From positions 1 through 42,721 of the forward strand of contig JAFZEB010000121.1 in NCBI GenBank assembly GCA_017560855.1: DNA of 42,721 bases. The letters are read 5' to 3'. Under the pieces are notes generated by a model. The model did no database searches. It had not been told where the DNA came from and saw only the letters and a list, made by a program, of their open reading frames with translations. This stretch comes from Ruminiclostridium sp. Lineage in GTDB: Bacteria > Bacillota > Clostridia > Oscillospirales > Oscillospiraceae. Both the position numbers and the translations under genes were made by a program. Below, piece after piece: positions 1 through 7,587 of the stretch (its first letter is position 1; each line of letters starts with the position of its first letter).

Positions 1-1376
1 CGCAGCTCAGCACGGAAGTCGGGGTGAGCAACAGCGATCAGGTTCTCAACGCGCTGCTTAACAGTGCGCTGACGGATCTTAGCAACACCGTACTCGGTGA
101 TGATCATGTCGGTGATGTTTCTGGAAACGGACACGATGGAGCCGGGATCCAGGATGGGAGCGATACGGGAAACGGTGCCCTTCTTAGCAGTGGAGATCTG
201 GCACAGCATGGCTCGGCCGCCCTTGGAGTGGAATGCACCGTATGCGTAGTCGGTAGCACCACCGGTACCGGAGAACTGCAGGTGAGCAACAGCCTCAGCT
301 GCAACCTGACCGGTCAGGTCGATCTGCAGAGCAGCGTTGATGGAAACCATGTTGTCCTGACGTGCGATGTTCTCGGGGTCGTTGGTGTAACGGCCGCGGC
401 GCATCATGACACGGGGATGGTTGTTCAGGTAGTTGTAGGTGAAGTTGTCAGCGATGATGAAAGCACCGACGGACCAGCCCTTATCCAGGTTCTTGTAACG
501 GTTGGTGACAACGCCCTTCTGGATCATACGAGCCATGGAAGCACCGATCTGCTCGGTGTGGATGCCCAGGTCGTGACGGTCCATCAGCTCGAAGCCGATT
601 GCGTTGGGGATGCCGCCGAAGCCCAGCTGGATGCAGTCGCCGTCGTGAACCATCTCAGCAGCGTAGCCAGCGATGGTCTTCTCAGCTTCGCCGATGGGGG
701 GATCCTGCAGCTCGTACAGGGACAGGTCGGACTCGTAGATCACGTCAGCCATGGAGACGGGCAGTGCGCAGTCGCCGGGCAGGTGAGGAATTGCGGGGTT
801 GACCTCGAAGATGATCTTGTCTGCGGAGTAGAAGGACTCCATCTGCCACTGCAGGTCGCAGGAGCAGCAGCAGTAGCCGTGCTCGTCCATGGAGGAAACG
901 CCGACAACGACAACGTTGGGGCGCTTGCAGCGGTGCAGCTCCTGGCCATAGTTGTGCAGGTGGATGGGGAAGTAAGAGACCATGCCGGAGGGATGAGCCT
1001 TACGGAAGTTGCCATCATAGAAGAAGGTGTTGTGATGGAACTTGTCCTTGTACTCAGCATCGTAGATCTTGTACTCGGGGCCCCAGCGATGCACGCAGGT
1101 CCACAGCTCGACGGGGTTGTTAGCGTCGATGCGATCAGCGATGGTGTGCAGGTTGCGCAGCCACATACGGGGCTCGCAAGCGTGGATGGAGTTGACGATG
1201 CAGTCACCGGACTCGATGATAGCCAGAGCGTCTTCCACGGTACCCAGCTTGGACTTGTAGATCTCTTCGTGGGTCATGCCAGCGTAGGCATTGGACAGAT
1301 ACTCTTCATGCTTCTTGTGCTTCTTCAGCATGATGTCGGGGATATAACGAGAATAATTTTCGTAATGTTCGAACAT
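1..1376 (-). CDS. Acetyl-CoA hydrolase/transferase family CoA-transferase (3' end cut by window)
   Basis: The start is ATG at 1376 with AGGAGG at 1387-1392; 458 codons are visible and the C-terminus lies outside the window. Family motifs are clear: the glycine loop LGFGGIPNAIG at about residues 251-261, GIHTEQIG with the probable catalytic Glu275 that forms the CoA thioester intermediate, and FSGTGGATDYAYGA in the C-terminal half. Family members move CoA between acetate and acyl-CoAs such as butyryl- or 4-hydroxybutyryl-CoA in the cytoplasm. The exact substrate cannot be read from the sequence; a role in butyrate or amino-acid fermentation is inference. The codon choice (GCT, CGT, GTT, TCC, AAG) is that of a very highly expressed gene and differs from most neighbours. 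It stands alone, divergent from the thioesterase gene, with its own good promoter. Confidence 0.88.
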   Translation of the reverse strand, partial: MFEHYENYSRYIPDIMLKKHKKHEEYLSNAYAGMTHEEIYKSKLGTVEDALAIIESGDCIVNSIHACEPRMWLRNLHTIADRIDANNPVELWTCVHRWGPEYKIYDAEYKDKFHHNTFFYDGNFRKAHPSGMVSYFPIHLHNYGQELHRCKRPNVVVVGVSSMDEHGYCCCSCDLQWQMESFYSADKIIFEVNPAIPHLPGDCALPVSMADVIYESDLSLYELQDPPIGEAEKTIAGYAAEMVHDGDCIQLGFGGIPNAIGFELMDRHDLGIHTEQIGASMARMIQKGVVTNRYKNLDKGWSVGAFIIADNFTYNYLNNHPRVMMRRGRYTNDPENIARQDNMVSINAALQIDLTGQVAAEAVAHLQFSGTGGATDYAYGAFHSKGGRAMLCQISTAKKGTVSRIAPILDPGSIVSVSRNITDMIITEYGVAKIRQRTVKQRVENLIAVAHPDFRAEL

Positions 1377-1438
1377 TTTGGTGTATCCTCCTGTCTTTGA
1401 TTGTACTCCAGTGTGTATGTACACAACTTTACTCACAT

Positions 1439-1467
1439 ATTCTACCCCACCTTATAAAAAACGTCAA
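1439..1467 (-). promoter_or_regulatory. Sigma-A promoter of the CoA-transferase gene
   Basis: On the minus strand TTGACG (1467-1462) is followed after 17 bp by TAGAAT (1444-1439). It lies about 65 bp upstream of the ATG at 1376. Confidence 0.65.
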
Positions 1468-1576
1468 TACAGTCATAGTCCGATAGGTTGCCCAAATTTA
1501 CCTTCTGCTATTTGGGCACTTTGCCAATACCTCTTCAGATAGCCCACAATTTCCATTCTTTTGTCGGATTTTACCT

Positions 1577-1604
1577 TTGCCTTTGGTCAAAAATCTGCTA
1601 CAAT
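1577..1604 (+). promoter_or_regulatory. Sigma-A promoter of the thioesterase gene
   Basis: TTGCCT (1577-1582), a 16-bp spacer and TACAAT (1599-1604) lie about 60 bp upstream of the start codon at 1665. Confidence 0.55.
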
Positions 1605-1664
1605 GGGCCAAATCAAGTGGGGGCGATCCCCCTTACCCACAACATCTGTACAGGAGGTTTTTCC

Positions 1665-2057
1665 ATGTTAGCACCCGGACTTTCTCACGAGATCACCTTT
1701 TCCGTCACCCATGACCTGACCGCCAAGACGGTGGGCAGCGGCACCCTGGACGTGCTGGCCACCCCGGTCATGATCGCCAAAATGGAGGAGGCCGCCTGGA
1801 AGGCCGTGGCCGACCACCTGGAGGAGGGCAGCGGCTCCGTGGGCATCCTCATGAACGCCCAGCACCTGAGCGCCACCCCCGTGGGCCTGGAGGTGACCTG
1901 CAAGGCAGAGCTCACCGCCGTGGAAGGCCGGAAGCTGGTCTACAAGGTCACCGCCTGGGACGCCAAAGGCCCCATCGGTGAGGGTGTCCATGAACGCGCC
2001 ATCATCCAGAACGAGCGTTTCGTGGCCAAGGCTTACAGCAAGCTGGAGCAGGTGTAA
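1665..2057 (+). CDS. Hotdog-fold thioesterase, fluoroacetyl-CoA thioesterase (FlK)-like
   Basis: The ATG at 1665 follows CAGGAGG (1651-1657) with good spacing; the reading frame is open further upstream but that part is noncoding. The 130-residue protein is a single hotdog domain. LATPVMIAKMEEAAW carries the Thr and Glu that match the catalytic positions of FlK, and GVHERAII carries the matching His. FlK-like proteins hydrolyse small acyl-CoA thioesters in the cytoplasm; in gut clostridia most have no known substrate. It sits alone with its own promoter, divergent from the CoA-transferase, so a link to short-chain acyl-CoA metabolism is plausible but unproven. Confidence 0.85.
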   Translation: MLAPGLSHEITFSVTHDLTAKTVGSGTLDVLATPVMIAKMEEAAWKAVADHLEEGSGSVGILMNAQHLSATPVGLEVTCKAELTAVEGRKLVYKVTAWDAKGPIGEGVHERAIIQNERFVAKAYSKLEQV

Positions 2058-2100
2058 GCCCTGTAGTTTTTTCAAAAATTGTATCTTTATGCAGGATATC

Positions 2101-2136
2101 AGGCACCCACAACATGACTACATGTTGTGGGTGCCT
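2101..2136. repeat. Perfect 16-bp inverted repeat downstream of the thioesterase gene
   Basis: The arms 2101-2116 and 2121-2136 are exact reverse complements around the loop ACTA. No T-run follows on either strand, so it is not a standard intrinsic terminator. Eleven bases of the left arm (ACCCACAACAT) also occur at 1635-1645 in the leader of the thioesterase gene. Confidence 0.8.
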
Positions 2137-2219
2137 TCGTCATTATCCCACTCTTTGTTGTTATTGCGACTCTATTTTGTCATTTTTTGTTGTTAATTCC
2201 GCATTATTTTACATTTTTC

Positions 2220-2248
2220 TTGATTTTTTCTTACATTTATGTTACAAT
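2220..2248 (+). promoter_or_regulatory. Sigma-A promoter of the cell-wall hydrolase gene
   Basis: TTGATT (2220-2225), a 17-bp spacer and TACAAT (2243-2248) stand in an AT-rich stretch just upstream of the gene at 2293. A second TACAAT lies at 2254-2259. Confidence 0.55.
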
Positions 2249-2292
2249 GCGGTTACAATCGTAAATAATCAGAAACAGGAGTCGATTGAATC

Positions 2293-3240
2293 ATGAAGAA
2301 ACACCTGCCCAGTGCGGCTGTATTGACCGCACTTCTGCTGGTGCTTTGCCTGCAAGCATTCGCCGCAGAACGTTCCTCCTTCGATTCCGGTCTGAGTACG
2401 TCGGCTTCCTCCGGCGGCGGGTATATCTTTACCCAGAGCCAGGAACCCACTTACACCGATTACACGGATGTGATCCCCGTTCTCACCGCCGCACCCACCA
2501 ACGGGAACCTTCGTACCGCACCGGACATCACCGTCAACGGCAAATCCATCGGCCACCTGGCCGAACGAGCCATGGTGAACAGCACACCCTATGCCGAAGC
2601 CGGTCCCATTCTGGAGGCCCTGTATCCCGACATCTCCCTGGCCACCCAAGACGGCCACCTGACCGCCACCTCCTCGGAGCTGTCCTTCCACGCTATCGCA
2701 GAGGACTGCTATGTGCTGGTCAACGACCGATACCTCTATGTCCCAGACGGTGTCCTGCTCCAGAACGGAGAGATCCTTCTGCCCGTAAGCGTCCTGGCCG
2801 AAGCCCTGGGCTGCACCATCCAGGGACTGGGGGCGGAAGAAGATATCGTCCTGAAACAGGTTGCCCCTGCGGTCACAGCCCGTACTTACAACGAAGAGGA
2901 CCTCTACTGGCTCTCCCACGCCATCTTTGCCGAGTCCGGCAACCAGCCCATGAAGGGCCGGATCGCCGTGGGCACCGTCATTCTGAACCGAGTGGCCGAT
3001 CCCACTTTCCCCAACACGGTAGAGGAGGTCATCTTCCAGCCCAACCAGTTCTCCCCCGTGGCCAACGGCACCATCTACCGGGATCCCGACAAGGACAGCA
3101 TCGTGGCTGCCAAGCTCTGCCTGGACGGCGTGAAGGAGGCCGACGACTGCCTCTACTTCAACGTGACCACCATGTATTCCTGGGCAGATCGGGCCCGCAC
3201 CTATTTCTGCACCATCGGCGGACACAATTTCTATTTGTGA
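2293..3240 (+). CDS. Secreted cell-wall hydrolase, SleB/CwlJ (Hydrolase_2) family with copper-amine-oxidase-like N-terminal domain
   Basis: The 315-residue product starts with a signal peptide (MKKHLP, hydrophobic LLLVLCLQ, cleavage near AFAA). A copper-amine-oxidase-like domain (about residues 65-190, including DITVNGKSIGHLAERAMVNS and ILLPVSVLAEALGC) probably binds the wall. The C-terminal domain (about 195-315) has the SleB signature: YWLSHAIFAESGNQPMKGRI with the conserved Glu, VILNRVADPTFPNTVEEVIF and a terminal GGHNFYL. Such proteins cleave spore-cortex or cell-wall peptidoglycan outside the membrane. This arrangement is common in gut clostridia and fits either germination or vegetative wall turnover. 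The ribosome-binding site is AGGAG at 2277-2281. It is monocistronic and followed by a terminator. Confidence 0.88.
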   Translation: MKKHLPSAAVLTALLLVLCLQAFAAERSSFDSGLSTSASSGGGYIFTQSQEPTYTDYTDVIPVLTAAPTNGNLRTAPDITVNGKSIGHLAERAMVNSTPYAEAGPILEALYPDISLATQDGHLTATSSELSFHAIAEDCYVLVNDRYLYVPDGVLLQNGEILLPVSVLAEALGCTIQGLGAEEDIVLKQVAPAVTARTYNEEDLYWLSHAIFAESGNQPMKGRIAVGTVILNRVADPTFPNTVEEVIFQPNQFSPVANGTIYRDPDKDSIVAAKLCLDGVKEADDCLYFNVTTMYSWADRARTYFCTIGGHNFYL

Positions 3241-3280
3241 CACCTTTCGATACTCCATACTCTTCTTTCTCTGCAGTGAT

Positions 3281-3313
3281 GCAAAAGGCGGCCCTACTGG
3301 GGCCGCTTTTTGC
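3281..3313 (+). terminator. Intrinsic terminator after the cell-wall hydrolase gene
   Basis: AAAAGGCGGCCC, loop TACT, GGGGCCGCTTTTT forms a GC-rich hairpin with a T-run, 40 bp after the stop codon. Confidence 0.8.
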
Positions 3314-3368
3314 GTTCAGCACAAGAAAAAGACCAGGTTTCACCGAACTTTCCTTGTGAGTGGGCTTG

Positions 3369-3492
3369 CAGCCTGACTGCGCGCGCCCTACGGGCACACC
3401 AGCAGGCTGATAAGTATGTTTTCCGATGCACATGTCATCAGAAAACATGATCAGATCCTATTTGCTGCCTGCGGGCAGCAAACTCTGCGAGA
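3369..3492 (-). repeat. Structured intergenic repeat family A, copy 1
   Basis: Three hairpins follow each other: CAGCCTG/CAGGCTG (3369-3375 with 3403-3409), GTTTTCCGATG/CATCAGAAAAC (3418-3446) and TTTGCTGCC/GGCAGCAAA (3461-3482), then CTCTGCGAGA. Read on the minus strand, this order and the flanking CTCGCAGAG match copies at 10115-10260 and 30467-30597. The stems differ in sequence but keep their pairing. Confidence 0.75.
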
Positions 3493-3577
3493 CTATGAGA
3501 CCAGATCCCCAGGTGGATCCGGCAAAAAACAGCGGTATTTTCCTTCCTAAAAATTTTTGATTTTTTGAAATTTCCTC

Positions 3578-3605
3578 TTGACTTTTTCCGCACACCTGCT
3601 ATAAT
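3578..3605 (+). promoter_or_regulatory. Promoter of the first tRNA-Ser
   Basis: TTGACT (3578-3583), a 16-bp spacer and TATAAT (3600-3605). The transcribed leader contains a small hairpin, TTGTC-TGCAA-GGCAA, that is repeated in front of the second tRNA. Confidence 0.8.
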
Positions 3606-3646
3606 AGCATTGTTGTCTGCAAGGCAACAAAATAGAATATCTACTT

Positions 3647-3739
3647 GGAGAAGTCGCGTAGTCCGGCCGAGCGCGCACGATTGGAAATCGTGTAGGCCCC
3701 AAAAGGGTCTCGAGGGTTCAAATCCCTCCTTCTCCGCCA
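3647..3739 (+). tRNA. tRNA-Ser(GGA), first of two identical copies
   Basis: The 93-nt gene includes its CCA. The acceptor stem pairs GGAGAAG with CTTCTCC, followed by discriminator G. The anticodon stem CACGA/TCGTG encloses the loop TTGGAAA, giving anticodon GGA. The long variable arm (AGGCCCCAAAAGGGTCT) is typical of class II serine tRNAs. The T arm is GAGGG-TTCAAAT-CCCTC. It reads UCC and UCU codons. Confidence 0.97.
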
Positions 3740-3775
3740 AAAAAGTCCTGAAGATTTTTCTTCGGGACTTTTCTT
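3740..3775 (+). terminator. Intrinsic terminator of the first tRNA-Ser
   Basis: AAGTCCTGAAG and CTTCGGGACTT pair around a T-rich loop and are followed by TTCTTTATT. Confidence 0.75.
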
Positions 3776-3836
3776 TATTCCCTTCAAACCTGGAAACACA
3801 CTTGTAAATTTATCCCCGGATGCCATCAATTTACCC

Positions 3837-3864
3837 TTGACATTTTCCAAAGTTCTGCTATAAT
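3837..3864 (+). promoter_or_regulatory. Promoter of the second tRNA-Ser
   Basis: TTGACA (3837-3842), a 16-bp spacer and TATAAT (3859-3864). The 35-bp leader after it is almost identical to that of the first tRNA-Ser. Confidence 0.82.
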
Positions 3865-3906
3865 AATCAACGTTGTCTGCAAGGCAACAAAACAGAATAT
3901 CTACTT

Positions 3907-3999
3907 GGAGAAGTCGCGTAGTCCGGCCGAGCGCGCACGATTGGAAATCGTGTAGGCCCCAAAAGGGTCTCGAGGGTTCAAATCCCTCCTTCTCCGCCA
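3907..3999 (+). tRNA. tRNA-Ser(GGA), second identical copy
   Basis: The sequence is identical over all 93 nt to the tRNA at 3647-3739 and has the same anticodon GGA and encoded CCA. Each copy has its own promoter, leader hairpin and terminator, so the pair looks like a 260-bp tandem duplication in which the flanks have since diverged. Confidence 0.97.
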
Positions 4000-4000
4000 A

Positions 4001-4032
4001 AAAGAGCAAGTCGTATCGACTTGCTCTTTTCT
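4001..4032 (+). terminator. Intrinsic terminator of the second tRNA-Ser
   Basis: AAGAGCAAGTCG, loop TAT, CGACTTGCTCTT and then TTCTTTTTC. The stem sequence is different from that of the first copy. Confidence 0.85.
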
Positions 4033-4087
4033 TTTTCCCCGCCTGCAATTCACCATTCCCTTTCCCCAACATTTCTTGTAAAATGCA

Positions 4088-4116
4088 TGTAACCAAACTG
4101 TTCCATTTCCCGTCTG
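4088..4116 (+). promoter_or_regulatory. ECF-type promoter (probable autoregulation of the sigma factor)
   Basis: TGTAACC (4088-4094), exactly 16 bp and CGTCTG (4111-4116) fit the general ECF pattern of an AAC-containing -35 and a CGTC -10 box. The predicted start point is about 20 bases before the ATG at 4140, just leaving room for the ribosome-binding site GAAAGGAGG. No sigma-A promoter is evident here. Confidence 0.6.
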
Positions 4117-4139
4117 TATGAGGGAAAGGAGGGATCCCC

Positions 4140-4700
4140 ATGAACGACACCCGCATCATAGATCTCTACTGGGCCCGCTCGGAAGAGGCCATCCGCGAAA
4201 CTGACCTGAAATATGGCCCCTACTGCCGCACCATCGCCTGGAACATCCTCCAGGACCGGGAGGACAGCGAGGAGTGCGTCAACGACACCTGGCTCCAGGC
4301 CTGGAACGCCATGCCCCCTAAGAAACCCAGTCTGCTGAAAGCCTTCCTGGGGAAGATCACCAGGAACCTGGCTCTGGATAAGTACCGGTTCTATCACACC
4401 CAGAAACGGGGTGGCCGAGAGACCGACCTGGCCCTGGAGGAGCTGAGGGGCTGCATCCCCCACCCATCCACCACAGAGCAGGCCGTGGACGACCTGGCTC
4501 TGACCCAGGCCCTGGACCGGTTTCTGGCAGGGCTGAAACCCGAAACCCGGAAGCTCTTCCTCCGGCGGTACTGGTACGCCAGCCCCATCCGGGACATCGC
4601 CCGGGACTATGGGATGTCAGAAAGCAAGGTGAAGACCACCCTCTTCCGAACCCGGGAGAAGCTGAGAGTTTTTCTGGAACAGGAGGGGATCACACTATGA
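4140..4700 (+). CDS. ECF-subfamily RNA polymerase sigma factor
   Basis: The 186-residue protein has region 2 at about residues 20-85 (ILQDREDSEECVNDTWLQAW, LGKITRNLALDKYR) and region 4 at about 120-180 (LKPETRKLFLRRYWYASPIRDIARDYGMSESKVKTTLFRTREKLR, a helix-turn-helix). The long polymerase-binding sequences of housekeeping sigma factors are absent. It directs RNA polymerase to a small set of stress promoters. Its stop codon overlaps the next start (ATGA), so the two genes are translationally coupled, and a matching ECF promoter lies directly upstream. Confidence 0.9.
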   Translation: MNDTRIIDLYWARSEEAIRETDLKYGPYCRTIAWNILQDREDSEECVNDTWLQAWNAMPPKKPSLLKAFLGKITRNLALDKYRFYHTQKRGGRETDLALEELRGCIPHPSTTEQAVDDLALTQALDRFLAGLKPETRKLFLRRYWYASPIRDIARDYGMSESKVKTTLFRTREKLRVFLEQEGITL

Positions 4701-5854
4701 AACATTTCCGCATTTTCCACGCCCTCACCAATGTGAAGGAGGAATATATCCAGGAGGCGGCACCGCCTGGCAAGCCCAAACGGCAGTGGTGGAAGGCCGG
4801 GGCTGGTCTGGCGGCCTGTCTGTGTCTGGCGGCCGTCCTGGTCACCGTCCCCTTCGGGGGGCGAGGGGGCTGTGTCGAAAACGCCCCGCCCGACTGGGAC
4901 TACAACCTGACCGCCAGCCCCGACGGAGAGTATGTCTATTTCTGCTATGAGGATGCCGTCTACCGCCACACCCCAGGAGACAAGCACCCCACCAAGCTGA
5001 CCGAGTACATCGGGGTCGATGTGCCGGCCGAGTTTAATGGTACCTTCCGCCAGACTGAAACCGGCTTCTACTGCATCGACCAGGACACCGGAACTGTATA
5101 CCGGGCGGAGGGCACCCAACTCTTCCATCTGGGGACCATCCCGGTGAACGAAACTGTGATTCGTCAGTTCCAGTTCATCAACTATCAGGACGACACCATC
5201 TACTGGTCCTGCCGGGAGCATTACGACGACCCGGAATATGTAGTCTACGCCACCAGCTGCACCGGCAGTCAGACCCTGCGGCTCTTTAGCACACCAGCCT
5301 TTGGCCACAGCGAGGTCTCCTACCGGGAGCACATGGCAGGAGACAGCATTTACTTCATGGCCAAGGGGGGCATTCTGCAGCGGTACGACCTGGAGACCCA
5401 GGAGGTCGTGGTGGTCTACAACCACTTCTGGTCCATGAAGGCAGAACCCGTGGAGTGGTACTTCTTTGAAGATTTCCTTCTGTGCCGGTGCATCCAGTAC
5501 GAACCCAATGGGGACGGGACCCACCACCAGACGGGACACCCCTTCTACACCCTGCCCTACGACGGCAGGGATGCCTATCCTCTCACCGATGCCACCAACT
5601 TTGGGGCAGCCCCCGTCTATGCCGACGGCTCTCTCTGGTACGCCACCCTCCTCTATCCTGACGGAGAAAAGACCCTGCCCTTTGTGTCCTGTGATCCGGT
5701 CAGCGGAACCATCACCCCCATCCATGAGATCGAGGACAGCCCGGAGTACCTGGCCGTGTGCGGCAATGGCCTGTATTATGTGGACGACTACGCACTCCGC
5801 TGTCTGGACCTGAACACCGGCAAAGATACCTGTATCCTCAAATGGGACCGATAA
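4697..5854 (+). CDS. Membrane-anchored sensor protein, probable anti-sigma partner of the ECF factor
   Basis: The 385-residue protein has a short cytoplasmic N-terminus of about 33 residues (MKHFRIFHALTNVKEEYIQEAA), one membrane segment (about 34-53, AGAGLAACLCLAAVLVTV) and a long outer domain. That domain is made of repeated short segments such as SPDGEYVYFCYEDAVYRHT, NYQDDTIYWSC and YADGSLWYAT, which suggests a beta-propeller. Coupling to the sigma gene and the topology suggest an anti-sigma or signal-sensing role. No HxxxCxxC zinc anti-sigma motif is visible, so this role rests on context. The ligand is unknown. Confidence 0.7.
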   Translation: MKHFRIFHALTNVKEEYIQEAAPPGKPKRQWWKAGAGLAACLCLAAVLVTVPFGGRGGCVENAPPDWDYNLTASPDGEYVYFCYEDAVYRHTPGDKHPTKLTEYIGVDVPAEFNGTFRQTETGFYCIDQDTGTVYRAEGTQLFHLGTIPVNETVIRQFQFINYQDDTIYWSCREHYDDPEYVVYATSCTGSQTLRLFSTPAFGHSEVSYREHMAGDSIYFMAKGGILQRYDLETQEVVVVYNHFWSMKAEPVEWYFFEDFLLCRCIQYEPNGDGTHHQTGHPFYTLPYDGRDAYPLTDATNFGAAPVYADGSLWYATLLYPDGEKTLPFVSCDPVSGTITPIHEIEDSPEYLAVCGNGLYYVDDYALRCLDLNTGKDTCILKWDR

Positions 5855-5967
5855 CCACCTCAAATAGGGCTGTCATGTTCTCTTATACCCCACAATCTTT
5901 ATCCTTTTATAAGGAATTTTTCCTTCAAAAACCCGCTCTTTTCCGACCAAAAATACAGTCTCAGCGA

Positions 5968-5996
5968 TTGACAATATCTGCCGGGAGGCGTACAAT
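5968..5996 (+). promoter_or_regulatory. Strong sigma-A promoter of the aminotransferase gene
   Basis: TTGACA (5968-5973), a 17-bp spacer and TACAAT (5991-5996) are near consensus. The leader of about 65 nt before the ATG has no hairpin that I can support. Confidence 0.78.
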
Positions 5997-6067
5997 ACTA
6001 TTGTATGTATATACGTAACCGCGAAGGTATCATTGAAAATAACGATTCAATCGGAGGTAAGGACATC

Positions 6068-7258
6068 ATGAAATTTTCCAGCAAGATTGAAAAGTGCGGT
6101 CTGTCCCCCATGCGTAAGTTCCACCCCTTTGCAGTGGCAGCTAAGGCTAAGGGCCGTAACATCTATCACCTGAACATCGGCCAGCCCGATGTTGAGACCC
6201 CCAAGGCATTCTTCGATGCAGTCAAGGCTTTCGAGCAGCCCGTTCTGGAGTACGCAGCATCCCCCGGTCTGCCCGAGCTGATCGATGCAATCCAGGCTTA
6301 CTATGACAACCTGAACATGCACTTCGAGAAGGACGAGATCCAGATCACCGTCGGCGGTTCCGAGGCTCTGCAGATCGTTCTGTCCACCATCCTGGACGAG
6401 GGCGACGAGATCCTGATCCCCGAACCCTACTACCCCAACTACAACACCATGGTCGCTCTGACCGGCGGCGTCATCAAGCCCATCACCACCACCCCCGAGG
6501 AAGGCTATCACTATGCTGACCGCGCTAAGGTCGAGGCCTGCATCACCGAGAAGACCCGCGCTATCATGATCACCAACCCCGGTAACCCCACCGGCGTGGT
6601 CCTGACCCCCGAAGAGCAGCGCCTGATGGTCGACATCGCCAAGGAGCACAACCTGTTCATCATCGGCGACGAGGCTTACCGTGAGTTCGTCTACGGCGGC
6701 GAGCCCCTGCAGTCCCTGGGCGAGTACACCGACGCTGCTGAGAACGTCATCGTTCTGGACACCGTCTCCAAGCGCTTCTCCGCTTGCGGCGCTCGTGTCG
6801 GCTGCATCCTGTCCCGCAACAAGGAACTGATGAGCCACTGCATGAAGATGTGCCAGGCACGTCTGTGCGTTGCTACCCTGGACCAGGTGGGTTCCACCGC
6901 TCTGTACTCCGTCGGCCCCGAGTACTTCGCTGCTGTCCGTGACGAGTACAAGCTGCGCCGCGACACCTGCGTTGCTAAGCTGGAAAAGATGCCCGGCGTC
7001 ATCTTCTCCTGCCCCAAGGGCGCATTCTACATCATGGCTGCTCTGCCCGTTGACGATGCAGACAAGTTCCAGCAGTGGCTGCTGGAGGAGTTCGAAGACA
7101 ACGGCGACACCGTCATGTTCTCCCCCGCAGAGTCCATGTACGCAACTCCCGGCAAGGGCAAGAACGAGATCCGTATGGCTTACGTTCTGGAAGCTGATAA
7201 GCTGGCCCGCGCTATGGACCTGCTGGCTCTGGGCCTGGAGAAGTACAACAGCAAGTAA
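6068..7258 (+). CDS. Class I/II pyridoxal-phosphate-dependent aminotransferase
   Basis: The ATG at 6068 is preceded by GGAGG (6053-6057); an upstream in-frame ATG at 6005 lacks a ribosome-binding site. The 396-residue protein has the fold-type I pattern: NIGQPDVETP near the N-terminus, ITVGGSEALQ, EPYYPNY, TNPGNPTGVVL, GDEAYREFVYGG, and the Schiff-base Lys235 in SKRFSACGARVG. These enzymes pass an amino group between an amino acid and a 2-oxo acid in the cytoplasm. The family includes aspartate, aromatic and alanine aminotransferases and the substrate cannot be set from sequence alone. Codon use (GCT, CGT, GTT) marks it as one of the most highly expressed genes here, which suits amino-acid fermentation. 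Confidence 0.92.
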   Translation: MKFSSKIEKCGLSPMRKFHPFAVAAKAKGRNIYHLNIGQPDVETPKAFFDAVKAFEQPVLEYAASPGLPELIDAIQAYYDNLNMHFEKDEIQITVGGSEALQIVLSTILDEGDEILIPEPYYPNYNTMVALTGGVIKPITTTPEEGYHYADRAKVEACITEKTRAIMITNPGNPTGVVLTPEEQRLMVDIAKEHNLFIIGDEAYREFVYGGEPLQSLGEYTDAAENVIVLDTVSKRFSACGARVGCILSRNKELMSHCMKMCQARLCVATLDQVGSTALYSVGPEYFAAVRDEYKLRRDTCVAKLEKMPGVIFSCPKGAFYIMAALPVDDADKFQQWLLEEFEDNGDTVMFSPAESMYATPGKGKNEIRMAYVLEADKLARAMDLLALGLEKYNSK

Positions 7259-7278
7259 TTCTCTTTCCAAGCAATATG

Positions 7279-7312
7279 AAACCCGGCGTGACCGAAGTCA
7301 CGCCGGGTTTTT
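7279..7312 (+). terminator. Intrinsic terminator of the aminotransferase gene
   Basis: AAACCCGGCGTGAC, loop CGAA, GTCACGCCGGGTTT and a T-run. Confidence 0.92.
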
Positions 7313-7343
7313 ATGCTTTTAAACGCATTGTCGGTATGAGTAC

Positions 7344-7473
7344 GTAGGGGCGGATAGCATCCGCCCGAATTACGTTCCGGGTCATCGCCACGTTGGCGGG
7401 CGGCTGATAGCCGCCCCTACATAATATGTCGGCAGGTTTGACCATGTAGGGGCGAACTGCGTTCGCCTGCGGG
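7344..7473. repeat. Intergenic hairpin repeat family B, copy 1
   Basis: Three short hairpins share the frame GTAGGGGCG...CGCC: GCGGATAGCATCCGC, GCGGCTGATAGCCGC and GCGAACTGCGTTCGC. The first two face each other, so GTAGGGGCGG at 7344 and CCGCCCCTAC ending at 7420 form inverted ends of a 77-bp unit, as in small MITE-like elements. Confidence 0.75.
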
Positions 7474-7482
7474 ACGATGCGG

Positions 7483-7577
7483 GCACCTTCCCCCCAGGGG
7501 GAAGGCTTCTCTTCCAGGCAACGGCAAGGCTTCTCCCCGGGGAGAAGCTGTCACCGCAGGTGACTGATGAGGGGGGC
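7483..7577. repeat. Intergenic hairpin repeat family C, copy 1
   Basis: GCACCTTCCCCCCAGGGGG, then AAGGCTTCTCCCCGGGGAGAAGCTGTCACC and a closing CTGATGAGGGG. The same building blocks occur in reverse orientation at 39549-39662. With family B it fills the space between the aminotransferase and the transporter genes; no gene is seen there. Confidence 0.7.
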
Positions 7578-7587
7578 AGTACCGCAC

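Noticed and set aside
24..1400. A 458-codon plus-strand frame opposite the CoA-transferase
   Set aside because: Shadow of a real gene with clear motifs; caused by codon bias.
6047..7270. A 407-codon minus-strand frame opposite the aminotransferase
   Set aside because: Val/Gly/Asp/Leu-rich shadow translation with no ribosome-binding site, opposite a gene with full family motifs.
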